Source: a virus. From it: a stretch of DNA of 64,000 nucleotides. Below are positions 1-8,882 of the stretch, one piece after another; within the stretch, counting starts at the first letter, position 1, and each line of letters starts with the position of its first letter. The position numbers and the translations under genes are program-made. The DNA is taken from positions 1 through 64,000 of IMG/VR virus record IMGVR_UViG_3300021960_000047. The stretch is one strand, 5' to 3'. Under the pieces are notes generated by a model. It saw nothing but the letters and a program-made list of their open reading frames with translations, did no database searches and was not told the DNA's origin.

Positions 1-49
1 ACCAAAAGGTTCTTGATCTAGGAAGAGCACATATTATAAGGGGTTTCAT
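1..49 (-). CDS. Sulfotransferase-like protein, N-terminal fragment (runs off window)
   Basis: An ATG at 49-47 opens a frame that is still open at the window edge, 16 residues: MKPLIICALPRSRTFW. The ALPRSRTFW stretch resembles the 5'-phosphosulfate-binding loop (PRSGTTWL type) at the start of sulfotransferases that use PAPS. It begins 16 bases after the stop of the upstream fibre gene, on the same strand. No strong Shine-Dalgarno is visible. Too little is present to be certain; another P-loop enzyme is possible. It would be the second sulfotransferase-type gene in the window (the other is at 55344-56036). Confidence 0.45.
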   Translation of the reverse strand, partial: MKPLIICALPRSRTFW

Positions 50-64
50 AATATAATATGTATA

Positions 65-874
65 TTAATTCAAAAGAGTCCCGTTTCTGTCGTATACATC
101 AATCCTGTAGTATGTACCATTTTGACTATCTAACTGGTCTGCGTTAGAAGCAGTTCCAGTCAGGTTGGCAGTGATCGTCCCAGCAGAGAAATTACCAGAA
201 CCATCTTTGCTCACCAATGTACCAGAGGTTGGGAAAGTTACGTCGGTTGCACCAGATGTGGTCAGAGTCAAACTGTTGCCGCCTACAGTCAGCAAGTTGC
301 CAGTAAGACTAAGTGTTCTATTGGCGTTATTGACGTCAAGAGTAAGGGTTCTATCTGCTGTTAAAACAGGGGAAGCATTTGTCGAAACTACCCTAGTCTC
401 AAAACCAGTGGTTATGGTATCTCTTAGTCCAAAGGTTGTGATGTCTGTTAAAGAACCACCAGAAACTGAAGGTGTGTTTATGGTTGGGGTTGTTAGTGTC
501 TTGTTTGTTAAAGTCTCTGTTCCCGTCAAAGAAGCAACAGATTGTCCACCACTGATAGCAGCGTTCAACTGATTCAGCGTCATTGTCAAAGTGTTACTGG
601 TAAGATTTATTGTTTTATTAGTTAGGGTCTGTGCAGTATTGACAGTCGCGATCTTATCAGAATCAATACCAATGGTCAAAGAGGCAGCATGTGCGGCAAT
701 ACCAGAAATAGAAATTCCACTATCTGCTGATATGTCTTTTACATAGTTTCCACTAGTTCCAGAATCGAGTGGCATGGTTGCCACTGCTGATTCTATAATT
801 CCTATGACACCAGCAGAGTCTAGAGCACTTGGTGTAAAAGAAGTACTGAGGAATGAACTTAATTTTACTGCCAT
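65..874 (-). CDS. Putative tail fibre / fibre-associated protein
   Basis: A 269-residue protein, low in complexity and rich in Thr, Ser and Asn, with repeated TLTNKT motifs (about residues 85-130). The C-terminal part has the phrase TASNADQLDSQNGTYY, of the kind common near the tip of phage tail fibres. The ATG at 874 has a GGAAA Shine-Dalgarno. It lies at the end of the fibre gene block, after the 980-residue structural protein. It shares the TLTNKT style with the protein at 28572-29375, so both are likely trimeric beta-structured fibre parts. The exact attachment position is unknown. Confidence 0.6.
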   Translation of the reverse strand: MAVKLSSFLSTSFTPSALDSAGVIGIIESAVATMPLDSGTSGNYVKDISADSGISISGIAAHAASLTIGIDSDKIATVNTAQTLTNKTINLTSNTLTMTLNQLNAAISGGQSVASLTGTETLTNKTLTTPTINTPSVSGGSLTDITTFGLRDTITTGFETRVVSTNASPVLTADRTLTLDVNNANRTLSLTGNLLTVGGNSLTLTTSGATDVTFPTSGTLVSKDGSGNFSAGTITANLTGTASNADQLDSQNGTYYRIDVYDRNGTLLN

Positions 875-886
875 CTTTGTTTCCTA

Positions 887-3829
887 TTATGCCTGTGCCT
901 CTGACCAACGCAGAAGAACAGACGCTTCAGAAGTTCCTTTAGTCAGGAACACGTTTATAACAAGAACGTCTGACCCGTCTGGATACTTGAAGTCTCCTCC
1001 TAGTGGAGCACCAGTCAATTCTTTTAACTTACTCAAATCTAGAGAAGAAGTAACACCGTCTGCCTTACTGGTATCAGCGGTAAAAGCGAATACCTGTTCG
1101 CCTGGAATTGCATAAGCAGCTGCGCCAGTCCAAGTAATATTTGGACCGTCCACCACCTGAGCAAACGATGGTTGTCCTCCTTGAGATTCAAGGTTGAGTC
1201 CTTGCCAAGTAGCATCCACAAAATTCTTGGGGTTCAAAATACCTTGTACAATACACTCACCCTGAAGAGCACCAGAAGAAACTGTAATTTGAACCTGTTC
1301 CAAAAGTAGTTGTGATCGATTTAAGAGTTCTTTTGCACCTAGACGACCCGTCAAAGAGTTTGCCACACTTGGTGCGAGACGAATAGCAAATGCAGCAACT
1401 GGAGTTGTCCCAAGGTTAAAGTTTTGTCTTGCATAGTTAAACAAATAACCACGATCTAAGTCAAACCCACCGTCCATCACAAGAGCACTACCCCAGTGAG
1501 AGAGTGTTGGCGAACACGTGTTTGAAATCTCAATGATTCCAACGTTGTTGTCATGGGAAGCAGCAGGGCCAGCAGTTAAGTTATTGGTGGAACCCTGTTG
1601 ATACTGCACCAATGTCGCAGATCTTGTACAACCTGTAAAGTTACCCGCACCTTGAGTGACACTCTTACCTGTATAGGTAATGATTTCGTTGTCAATAAGG
1701 AGAGTTCCCGTGTCAGAGAATTCTAATAGTTCTGCTACAGGAATCGTTGTGTCACTATCAGTAATTGCAGCGGTCAAGTGTGTTACTGGCGTGTCGTTTT
1801 CAATACTATAACGAACAGGCAAGTTACCAGAACGCATATATGCTTCGTTGTTAATATTGTTATTCTTCATTCGATGGACATATACCCACTTACCATCACT
1901 ACCACGAATCATGAAGTGAATAAATCCAGCACCATACCAAGAGTATTCAATACCAATCATCTGCATCTTGCCAGCGTCAAGGGTTGATCCAGAAGGACCA
2001 TTACCGTCCATTGTGTCAAGATTCCAACGTGATTGTGGAACACGTTTTTCTGTGATCTTAGTCATCCTAACACCACTCGCTGTAATACCACGATAATCTG
2101 GCGTTACATACATCGAGGTGTCGTTTACAACTTGTGTGACAAAATGCGTCATACCACGAATAATAACCCTATCACCTGCTCTTAACTGTTCGGTGAACCG
2201 AGTAGAACTACCAGTAACCGCAGTGCTATTATTGGTGACGGCAATAGTTCCTGTAATTTGTCGAGCAGAAGATCTTTGAACACAATAAACGTCTTGTCCA
2301 TTAAACTCAAAGAAGATTCCATTCTGATCGTCAAACATACCAGCACGAACAGCAGAACCAGTCCAAGACTCAACATACACCTTTGTTACTTCATCCAGTG
2401 CTGCTGTAGTATCGCCAAGGACAGATTTAGAATTAACTCTAAAGGTATAGTCGTCAACAATGCTCTGCACTGTATAGGTGTCTTCGTAACCTGAAGTTGC
2501 AATGCCCTCAAGTTTTACTTCTGCTTCTGGTTGAAGACCATGATCGATGTCATCTGTTTTGACAGTAATAGTCGAACCAATACCTGTGCTATCAGCGGTT
2601 ATACTCTGTACGTCATAGTTTGGTTTAAACAGTGTACCAGAAGACCACAAGAATCCTTTACCAGATTGATATCGGAAATACTTTTTGGTTTGTCGAACCA
2701 CTGTCGCTGCATAAGTTGGTGTCTTTGTCGAAAGAATAACACCACCATCATTCGGTCGGTGCAAAATAGTTGCGTTAGAAAACGCATACAATGTTGCAGA
2801 AGCAGGGTTTTCTACAGCAGCACCACCACGGGCAGTATACTTTAAAGATGTCAGGGATGGAGTAGACTCAATAAAGAATGGGCCAGTGGCCAAAGTATTA
2901 TTGGTTCCAGAATCCATAATAACATGAATGTTAGTGCCTGGAATAAGACCATGAGGGTTAGTGAAGTTTAACCGTATTGTTGTTGGATCTCCACTATCAC
3001 CGCTTTCTATCTGAGCAGAAGAAACTGGGATAGAAGCACCAGCATAAAGTCCGCCACGTTTTGCTAGAGATTCTTCAGTATACAAAGATTGCCCACTGGA
3101 GGTTCCTACAAGTCCACGAGCAAAATATTGCACTGTTTGAGTGTCAGGAACAGAATCAATTAAGAAATTTCCGTCTGCTCGACTGAATCCGCTAATCCCT
3201 GAATTCAAAGAAGAAACATTGACAACATCGCCTTTAGACAAACTATGATCGGAGTCTACGAAAGAAACGGTAATTAAACTATTGGTCGAACTGGTTGTAG
3301 TGTAGTCTGTTGTAATATCATCAACAGAAAGGTCTACACCCGCTTCTTCATAAGCAGATGGATATCCTTTAACTGTTCCATAACCTGCCCATTTAGTAGG
3401 TTGAAGTCCGTATTCAAAGTCAGCATCGATTTGAGAAAGAGGATTAGACACACGCATACGTTCAATAGCGTCTGTACCGAACTGATAAGGACGAATAATC
3501 GCTCCGTCACCCTTGAAGTCCTCTACATAAATTTGCAACTTATCTGTTGCAGACATAGCACTAGTGTCTGCTTGCAGAGTAAACGTAGTGTATCCATCGT
3601 ATGCTTGATCGATGGTATACCAATCGGGGTCAGTAAGGTATCCGCCTGCTGTAAAGGTAGCAGTTGTACCAGCAAAGGTTGGTCCTGCAAAGTTGTAGAT
3701 AATGGTGTTGTCGGTTACGTTTGTGATTAAAAGCAACTTATCAAGCGTAAAACATCCAGGAATAATCACTGTGCCTACTCCAGAAGCACCTGGAGTGAAG
3801 ATGTATTTGTATGCTAATCGTTTACTCAT
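887..3829 (-). CDS. Large virion structural protein (tail/fibre region), function unknown
   Basis: A 980-residue protein with no cleavable signal or membrane segment, composed of beta-rich, Thr/Ser/Gly-rich sequence throughout. Several internal segments of about 60-90 residues look alike (phrases such as SLSKGDVVNVSSLNSG and HGLIPGTNIHV, then DHGLQPEAEVKLEG), suggesting repeated small beta domains. It sits between two fibre-like genes on the same strand, with a purine-rich ribosome site (AAGGGAAC) before its ATG. I recognise it only as the kind of large structural protein found next to fibre genes in T4-like marine phages. No catalytic motif was seen. Confidence 0.6.
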   Translation of the reverse strand: MSKRLAYKYIFTPGASGVGTVIIPGCFTLDKLLLITNVTDNTIIYNFAGPTFAGTTATFTAGGYLTDPDWYTIDQAYDGYTTFTLQADTSAMSATDKLQIYVEDFKGDGAIIRPYQFGTDAIERMRVSNPLSQIDADFEYGLQPTKWAGYGTVKGYPSAYEEAGVDLSVDDITTDYTTTSSTNSLITVSFVDSDHSLSKGDVVNVSSLNSGISGFSRADGNFLIDSVPDTQTVQYFARGLVGTSSGQSLYTEESLAKRGGLYAGASIPVSSAQIESGDSGDPTTIRLNFTNPHGLIPGTNIHVIMDSGTNNTLATGPFFIESTPSLTSLKYTARGGAAVENPASATLYAFSNATILHRPNDGGVILSTKTPTYAATVVRQTKKYFRYQSGKGFLWSSGTLFKPNYDVQSITADSTGIGSTITVKTDDIDHGLQPEAEVKLEGIATSGYEDTYTVQSIVDDYTFRVNSKSVLGDTTAALDEVTKVYVESWTGSAVRAGMFDDQNGIFFEFNGQDVYCVQRSSARQITGTIAVTNNSTAVTGSSTRFTEQLRAGDRVIIRGMTHFVTQVVNDTSMYVTPDYRGITASGVRMTKITEKRVPQSRWNLDTMDGNGPSGSTLDAGKMQMIGIEYSWYGAGFIHFMIRGSDGKWVYVHRMKNNNINNEAYMRSGNLPVRYSIENDTPVTHLTAAITDSDTTIPVAELLEFSDTGTLLIDNEIITYTGKSVTQGAGNFTGCTRSATLVQYQQGSTNNLTAGPAASHDNNVGIIEISNTCSPTLSHWGSALVMDGGFDLDRGYLFNYARQNFNLGTTPVAAFAIRLAPSVANSLTGRLGAKELLNRSQLLLEQVQITVSSGALQGECIVQGILNPKNFVDATWQGLNLESQGGQPSFAQVVDGPNITWTGAAAYAIPGEQVFAFTADTSKADGVTSSLDLSKLKELTGAPLGGDFKYPDGSDVLVINVFLTKGTSEASVLLRWSEAQA

Positions 3830-3849
3830 TATTAATAGTTCCCTTTAAT

Positions 3850-6800
3850 TTATCCTAGAGCAACCGCAAACGCAATTGCTTCGTTGGTTGACGCAAAACT
3901 TGCTGAGTCGGCATTGGCACCTGCTGGTCCAGTTTCTCCTCTTTGTCCTATGGAAGAATATACTTGCCACGTGCTATTTATATAAATGAACTCAATGATA
4001 CTTTGTCCGAGATCAAGTTCAAAATCATCAGCATACCCCTCAATCGTGCTTCCGTTTCTTCCTATAATTAGGGAGTTTGTAGAGAAGTTACCAACATCTA
4101 TGATCTTAACATAATCGCCTGTAGATGGCGATGCTGGGAGAGTAACAGTAAAACTTCCACCAGTGGTATCTGCTGCAATTCTTTGAGAAGAAGTTGCTGT
4201 TACGTTACTGGTTACTGCGGTATAGTTAGTAGAGAAAACACGGAAGTCCGAATCAAATCCAAGATAACTACCGCGCAAGGCACCAAAGTTAAACGTACCC
4301 AATTCAAAAGAAGAATCGTCAAAGTTGATTGTTTGATCTGGTACAGAACTATCTAATCCATCTTGAATCAGATTTGTGAAAACATACCACTCACCGTTTG
4401 TCGCGTCTCTTACAAAACCGCTTCGGCGAATAGTAGAACCACCATCTGTCGAATATCTACCGACGACACCCATATCAACAGTATCTTGAGAATTACTGTC
4501 GGCAACTTTGATGATCGCATTTGTAATACGAAGGTCGTTCTGAGACGTAATATTTTGTGTCCCTTGAACAGTAAAGTCTCCGGTAATGACCAAATCGCCG
4601 TTAATAGTGGCAGCACTAAATTCTACTGAATCTGATGTGCCAACACTTTGTCCGATAGAAATAACACCAGTGCCAGAACTATATGATACACCAGTTCCAG
4701 CAGAGAAATGCGCCCTTGTTTCAGATGCACTTGGTCCTTGGTAAGATATGATTCCAGTAGCAGGATTATAGGAGAGACTTCCGTCTCCTCCACCGTCATT
4801 TACATCGATAGCATTCTTAGCATCAGAGTCTGCACGAGCAGTTGTGTAATACAGATTAGAACCTTCGCTAAGGTTTGTTGTGCTAGAAGCACCCAAATCA
4901 CTATCAAAGCGAGAAGTCGTGTAATATAGATTACTTCCTTCTATTAGATCGCCAGTATTGTGATTGCTAATGTCTGAAACAGTACCAGTTACATCACCAA
5001 TGAAGTTGCCATTCGCTTGAACATTACCAGTAGCAAATATATCAGTACCACGAAGGTTTCCACCGATACCAAGACCACCAACAAGAACTAAAGAACCATT
5101 GGTTTTAGCAGTGGAGTTTGTGGAAGAAAATAGTTTTATATCACCATTACTATCCATGGACACAAGTGCTGTGCCCCCAGATAAATCGTATGGAGATTCT
5201 CCAACATTTTTTCTTATTCTTAATCCGAAGTTATTAGAGGGATACCCAATAACCATCTGGTTTGAGTCAGCAGTTCCAGTAACACCAATATAATGCCTGA
5301 ACTGATTTTTTATCCCAAGGGCAATTGCTGTAGAAGTATTCGCGCTATCGTTGGATGCAAATAAAAATGTGGTATTTTGAGAGTCTCCATAAAACGAGTT
5401 CTCGTTATAAGACAAACCACCGTAGTTTTGCTGGTATGCAACGGTTGACCCAAGAGTTATACTAGTGCTAGCAGAAAGAGTACCAGAAGAAATGCTTGTT
5501 GAAGAAAGGGTATTAATCTTAGCAGAATCATAGGTCAAATCCTGCCCAGATAATTTGGTTATATAACCACCTTGTACATCGACACTATCAGCAGTGATTA
5601 GCGCAAATACAACATTGTCAGTAGTTCCGACTGATTGACCAATCGCAACCTCACCATCGATAATTGTTACACCTGTACCACCAGAAAAATGTGCGCGTGC
5701 TTCAGAGGCAGAAGGACCAGTATAAGTAAAGACACCACTGGCGGCATCATAACCAAACGAACCATCGCCGCCTGCATCAGTAGCAGATACCGCATTCTTT
5801 GCATCAGAGTCTGCACGAGCGGTGGTGTAATAGAGGTTTGTTCCTTCTGCTACATTGGTTGTGGTTTTTGTAGCAAGTCTAACATCAAAGTCGCTATCTG
5901 ACCTTGCGGTTGTGTAATAGAGGTTAGTTGAACCTTCTGATAGTTGATCTGTATTATTGTCACCAAAGTCACTATCAAAGCGAGCAGTCGTGTAATATAG
6001 GTTAGTTCCTTCAGAAACATCGGTAGTGGATTTGGTCGCTAATCTAGTATCAAAATCTGTATTAGCGCGAGCAGTGGTGTAATAAAGATTAGAACCTTCC
6101 GTTAAATTTGATGTGGTTTTTGTAGCAAGTCTATCATCAAAAGCACTATCCGCTCTTGCAGTGGTGTAATAGAGGTTTGTTCCTTCGCTAAGATTTGTAG
6201 TTGACTTTGCAGCGAAGTCAGTATTAAAATCAGAACTGGTATAGTGTTCACCTATGGTTACAGAAAACTGTCCTGTCGCTGAGTCATACGAGAGGTCTCC
6301 AGCAGCAGAAAAGAGTCCTTTAATTTGAGTAGCAGAACGATCTGAGTCTGTGTAAGAAATAACGCCAGTGTTAGCATCATACGACAGGTCGCCAGTAGCA
6401 GAAATAAGCAACCTTACAGCAGAGTCTGTTCTTTGACTATATGAAAATTCGCCAGTAGAGGAATTGTAACTCAGATCGCCCGCAGCAGAAAACAGACCCT
6501 TGATTTGTGCAGCGGTTCTATCAGAATCAGTATAACTAAATGTGCCAGTGGAAGAATTGTAACTCAAGTCTCCGCCAGCAGAGAAAAACCCTCTTATATC
6601 TGCTTGGGTTCTCTGTGTGAAACTGAAAACCCCGTTTACGGAATCATAAGTTAGGTCTCCACTCGCATCAAACAGACCCCTAATTTGTGCAACGGTTCTA
6701 TCAGAATCTGTATAAGAGATGACACCAGTTGCAGAATTATAACTTAGATCGCCATTAACAGAGATAGCATTTTTAGCGTCACTATCTGCTCTTGCAGTGG

Positions 6801-7734
6801 TGTAATAGAGGTTAGTGCCTTCTGTTAAGTCTGAAGTAGACTTCGTTCCAAAGTCAGAGTCAAAGTCAGAGGTTGCATAATTTGTTGTTTCTGTAAAAGA
6901 AAAATCACCAGTGTTGGGGTCATAACTCAGATCTCCAGAAGCAGAAAATAAACCCCTAATTTGTGCGGGGGTTCTATCAGAATCAGTATAACTTATAACA
7001 CCAGTGTCGGGGTCATAACCTATATCACCAGAACCTGATAAAGCATGTCTGGCATCACTGTCAACCCTTCCGAGGGTATAATATAGATTAGTTCCTTCAG
7101 TAAGATCTGATGTAGACTTCGTAGCAAAATCAGAATCAAAATCTGCTTTTACATAGGACGTTACGCCAGATAAACCAGAACCGTCTCCAACAAACGAGTT
7201 GGCGGTTACTGTGCCAGAAAAGTTTGCGGAGTCGCCGCTCAACAAACCTTTTACTGTCATACCTGAAAGAGTTATATAAACTCTTGCGTTAGTGGATGCG
7301 CTTTGAGAAGCAGCGTCTGCTGCTCCGCCATCAGGAACGTCTAAGTAAAACCCAATTCTTCGAACACCAGTGCTATCAGCAGAATCAATAGAAGCGAGCC
7401 AGAGTTCGTCGCTTAGATGCCCCATACCAGATTGTATGGTGTTCGAAGTATACTCGGTGACAAACTTTAATTTGACAGTATCTTCTGGCCAGGAGACAAA
7501 CTGAGAACCAGAACCACCGAGAGATAGAGTTTCTAATATGACTACAGAATCAAAAGACGTACTGGTATTAAAATACTTGGATCCAGTTATAGTTTGACCA
7601 GTAGACTTTGTTACATATTCGTTTGAACCAGTTTTTATATCTGTCAAGTCAGAGTCTAGGGCAAGGAAGTTGGAATCCATCTCATCAAATGTAAGAGCAC
7701 TGCCCTTATTATTTCTTAATGTGAGATCTGCCAT
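3850..7734 (-). CDS. Long repetitive tail fibre protein
   Basis: A 1294-residue protein. The first third has no obvious enzyme domain and starts MADLTLRNNKG. Residues about 200-700 are built from two alternating modules: one centred on STSDLTEGTNLYYTTARAD, the other on GDLSYNSATGVISYTDSDR with a following QIRGLF. The LYYT module occurs roughly ten times and returns near residues 950-1010. The C-terminus has a short collagen-like RGETGPAGANAD and ends EAIAFAVALG. These are hallmarks of trimeric fibres in marine T4-like phages. AAGGA precedes the ATG. The repeats make it a candidate for length variation by recombination. Confidence 0.75.
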   Translation of the reverse strand: MADLTLRNNKGSALTFDEMDSNFLALDSDLTDIKTGSNEYVTKSTGQTITGSKYFNTSTSFDSVVILETLSLGGSGSQFVSWPEDTVKLKFVTEYTSNTIQSGMGHLSDELWLASIDSADSTGVRRIGFYLDVPDGGAADAASQSASTNARVYITLSGMTVKGLLSGDSANFSGTVTANSFVGDGSGLSGVTSYVKADFDSDFATKSTSDLTEGTNLYYTLGRVDSDARHALSGSGDIGYDPDTGVISYTDSDRTPAQIRGLFSASGDLSYDPNTGDFSFTETTNYATSDFDSDFGTKSTSDLTEGTNLYYTTARADSDAKNAISVNGDLSYNSATGVISYTDSDRTVAQIRGLFDASGDLTYDSVNGVFSFTQRTQADIRGFFSAGGDLSYNSSTGTFSYTDSDRTAAQIKGLFSAAGDLSYNSSTGEFSYSQRTDSAVRLLISATGDLSYDANTGVISYTDSDRSATQIKGLFSAAGDLSYDSATGQFSVTIGEHYTSSDFNTDFAAKSTTNLSEGTNLYYTTARADSAFDDRLATKTTSNLTEGSNLYYTTARANTDFDTRLATKSTTDVSEGTNLYYTTARFDSDFGDNNTDQLSEGSTNLYYTTARSDSDFDVRLATKTTTNVAEGTNLYYTTARADSDAKNAVSATDAGGDGSFGYDAASGVFTYTGPSASEARAHFSGGTGVTIIDGEVAIGQSVGTTDNVVFALITADSVDVQGGYITKLSGQDLTYDSAKINTLSSTSISSGTLSASTSITLGSTVAYQQNYGGLSYNENSFYGDSQNTTFLFASNDSANTSTAIALGIKNQFRHYIGVTGTADSNQMVIGYPSNNFGLRIRKNVGESPYDLSGGTALVSMDSNGDIKLFSSTNSTAKTNGSLVLVGGLGIGGNLRGTDIFATGNVQANGNFIGDVTGTVSDISNHNTGDLIEGSNLYYTTSRFDSDLGASSTTNLSEGSNLYYTTARADSDAKNAIDVNDGGGDGSLSYNPATGIISYQGPSASETRAHFSAGTGVSYSSGTGVISIGQSVGTSDSVEFSAATINGDLVITGDFTVQGTQNITSQNDLRITNAIIKVADSNSQDTVDMGVVGRYSTDGGSTIRRSGFVRDATNGEWYVFTNLIQDGLDSSVPDQTINFDDSSFELGTFNFGALRGSYLGFDSDFRVFSTNYTAVTSNVTATSSQRIAADTTGGSFTVTLPASPSTGDYVKIIDVGNFSTNSLIIGRNGSTIEGYADDFELDLGQSIIEFIYINSTWQVYSSIGQRGETGPAGANADSASFASTNEAIAFAVALG

Positions 7735-7780
7735 TATTAGTTTTCCTTGCTAAACTCAATATAAAGGTGCAATTAATGAG

Positions 7781-7800
7781 GGGGGCGATGAGTCGCCCCC
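7781..7800 (-). terminator. GC-rich stem-loop between fibre genes, weak terminator candidate
   Basis: A perfect 8-bp inverted repeat GGGGGCGA / TCGCCCCC with a 4-base loop lies between the stop of the 126-residue gene (7832) and the start of the long fibre gene (7734). No run of T follows it on either strand, so it may instead be a processing or stability hairpin. Its position at a gene boundary is the main support. Confidence 0.4.
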
Positions 7801-7831
7801 AACTAAACTAGGTTCAAAACCAAACTTTGAA

Positions 7832-8212
7832 TCAGCTTGGTGCTTCGTAAGTCAAAGAAGAGATGGTGATCGTGTCGCCAGCACCGATAGCAGTAGACGA
7901 CAAGACGATGTCACCACCACCACCAGTAGCAGTAACAGTGCCATTGAAGCAAGAATCGCCCGCACCGTCGAACACAGTAAACTTACTTACAGTTCCTGCA
8001 TTACAGTCACTGTCGCCTTTAATAGCAGCAGCAGTAGCGATACCATTAGATGCGGCACCGAATGCAGTAGCACTGAAAGTTAGAGTAGCGACAGCAGAGT
8101 CGTTCACCGAACCGTCTTGGAACACAATGGTTCCTGGTCCGCTGACGTCAATTTTGTCTACTACGAGATTAGCGATGTCATTGCGAACATCAGTTGGATG
8201 AGTAACAGCCAT
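7832..8212 (-). CDS. Small virion structural protein, unknown function
   Basis: A 126-residue protein, starting MAVTHPTDVRNDIANLVVDKID and ending ITISSLTYEAPS, with a Gly/Ala/Ser/Thr-rich middle and no membrane segment. An AGGAG Shine-Dalgarno precedes the ATG. It is encoded among fibre genes. Its composition (short beta strands, TVTATGGGGDI) suggests a small capsid- or tail-decorating beta protein. I know of similar small proteins next to fibres in marine T4-like phages but cannot name the family. Confidence 0.5.
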   Translation of the reverse strand: MAVTHPTDVRNDIANLVVDKIDVSGPGTIVFQDGSVNDSAVATLTFSATAFGAASNGIATAAAIKGDSDCNAGTVSKFTVFDGAGDSCFNGTVTATGGGGDIVLSSTAIGAGDTITISSLTYEAPS

Positions 8213-8224
8213 TTTTTATTTCTC

Positions 8225-8368
8225 CTAAAACGTTTTATTTTTTTGATCTTTAGATCGGTCTACAGTTTTTTCTAAATTATCACTAGGCGAAGTTTTTTTG
8301 GTTTCTTTTCTAATGATGTCTGCAACACCAGAAAGTTTTCCTGAATCGCCTTTTGCTCGTATACCCAT
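8225..8368 (-). CDS. 47-residue hypothetical protein
   Basis: A short open frame begins MGIRAKGDSGKLSGVADIIR and is lysine-rich and polar to the end (KNKTF). It fills the gap between the 116- and 126-residue genes. It has AAGGG at about 9 bases before its ATG, and stops 12 bases before the next gene, so it fits the operon. It is basic and probably disordered. A late-promoter octamer directly abuts its ATG (8369-8376). No family recognised. Confidence 0.55.
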   Translation of the reverse strand: MGIRAKGDSGKLSGVADIIRKETKKTSPSDNLEKTVDRSKDQKNKTF

Positions 8369-8376
8369 TATTTATA
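8369..8376 (-). promoter_or_regulatory. T4-type late promoter octamer touching a start codon
   Basis: TATAAATA lies immediately upstream of the ATG of the 47-residue gene. If it is used, transcription would start a few bases inside that gene, so the promoter would serve the 126-residue gene at 7832-8212 rather than the 47-residue gene. It may also be chance sequence between a Shine-Dalgarno and an AATG start. Confidence 0.4.
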
Positions 8377-8394
8377 TCCCTTTTGCTTTACAAA

Positions 8395-8745
8395 TCACTT
8401 CGTTACACTTTTAGAAACCATAAGTTTGCCTTCTAAAACCCTTTCGACTAGAGTGTCTCCACCTTGTTCATATTCTATCTCGATATCATAGACATATCTG
8501 CGCCGAGTTAAAGTTTCTGTTTGAGTATTAGTCAAACTAAATTCTATTATACCATCTGATCTGGGTGATAAGAAACTGACAGAAAAACTAACTGCCTCAC
8601 TAGAGTCTGCATCATAACTTCTATTAAGTTTTCCTCTGGCAGTATAATCTGTCAGATCTCTTTTGGTGCCGTCAGATTCAAGTAGTTTCAATTTCCACTT
8701 GGCATCTGCACCCTGATCTACTTCTAAGTCTTCGTATTGCGCCAT
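8395..8745 (-). CDS. Small beta-rich structural protein next to fibre genes
   Basis: A 116-residue protein, MAQYEDLEVDQGADAKWKLK at the start, with alternating charged and hydrophobic residues suggesting a beta sandwich (VYDIEIEYEQ, ERVLEGKLMVSKSV at the end). The layout recalls N-terminal domains of baseplate upper or fibre adaptor proteins that sit in front of fibres. A late promoter octamer lies 29 bases upstream of the start. The region containing its start codon has been duplicated upstream (see the repeat at 8738-8899). No motif for catalysis is present. Confidence 0.5.
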   Translation of the reverse strand: MAQYEDLEVDQGADAKWKLKLLESDGTKRDLTDYTARGKLNRSYDADSSEAVSFSVSFLSPRSDGIIEFSLTNTQTETLTRRRYVYDIEIEYEQGGDTLVERVLEGKLMVSKSVTK

Positions 8746-8773
8746 TATCGATTAACCTGCTTCTAACGATATT

Positions 8774-8781
8774 TATTTATA
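8774..8781 (-). promoter_or_regulatory. T4-type late promoter octamer, copy 1
   Basis: TATAAATA, 29 bases upstream of the ATG at 8745. This suits recognition by a gp55-type sigma factor with the gp33 coactivator and sliding clamp, and it would drive the 116-residue gene and those beyond. Confidence 0.7.
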
Positions 8782-8871
8782 TAAATTAGTTGGAGACAAT
8801 CTTACTCAGAAGAATTATAATTTTTCGAATATTTTTGCGCCACTATCGATTACCCTGCTTCTAACGATATT

Positions 8872-8879
8872 TATTTATA
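8872..8879 (-). promoter_or_regulatory. T4-type late promoter octamer, copy 2
   Basis: An identical octamer exactly 98 bases upstream of copy 1, within the tandem duplication. It overlaps the very end of the giant repeat gene. It would give a second, longer transcript start for the same downstream genes. Confidence 0.55.
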
Positions 8880-8882
8880 TAT

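Noticed and set aside
3975-3982. TATAAATA on the minus strand
   Set aside because: It lies deep inside the long fibre gene, far from any start codon; it is coding (about INST) and likely chance.
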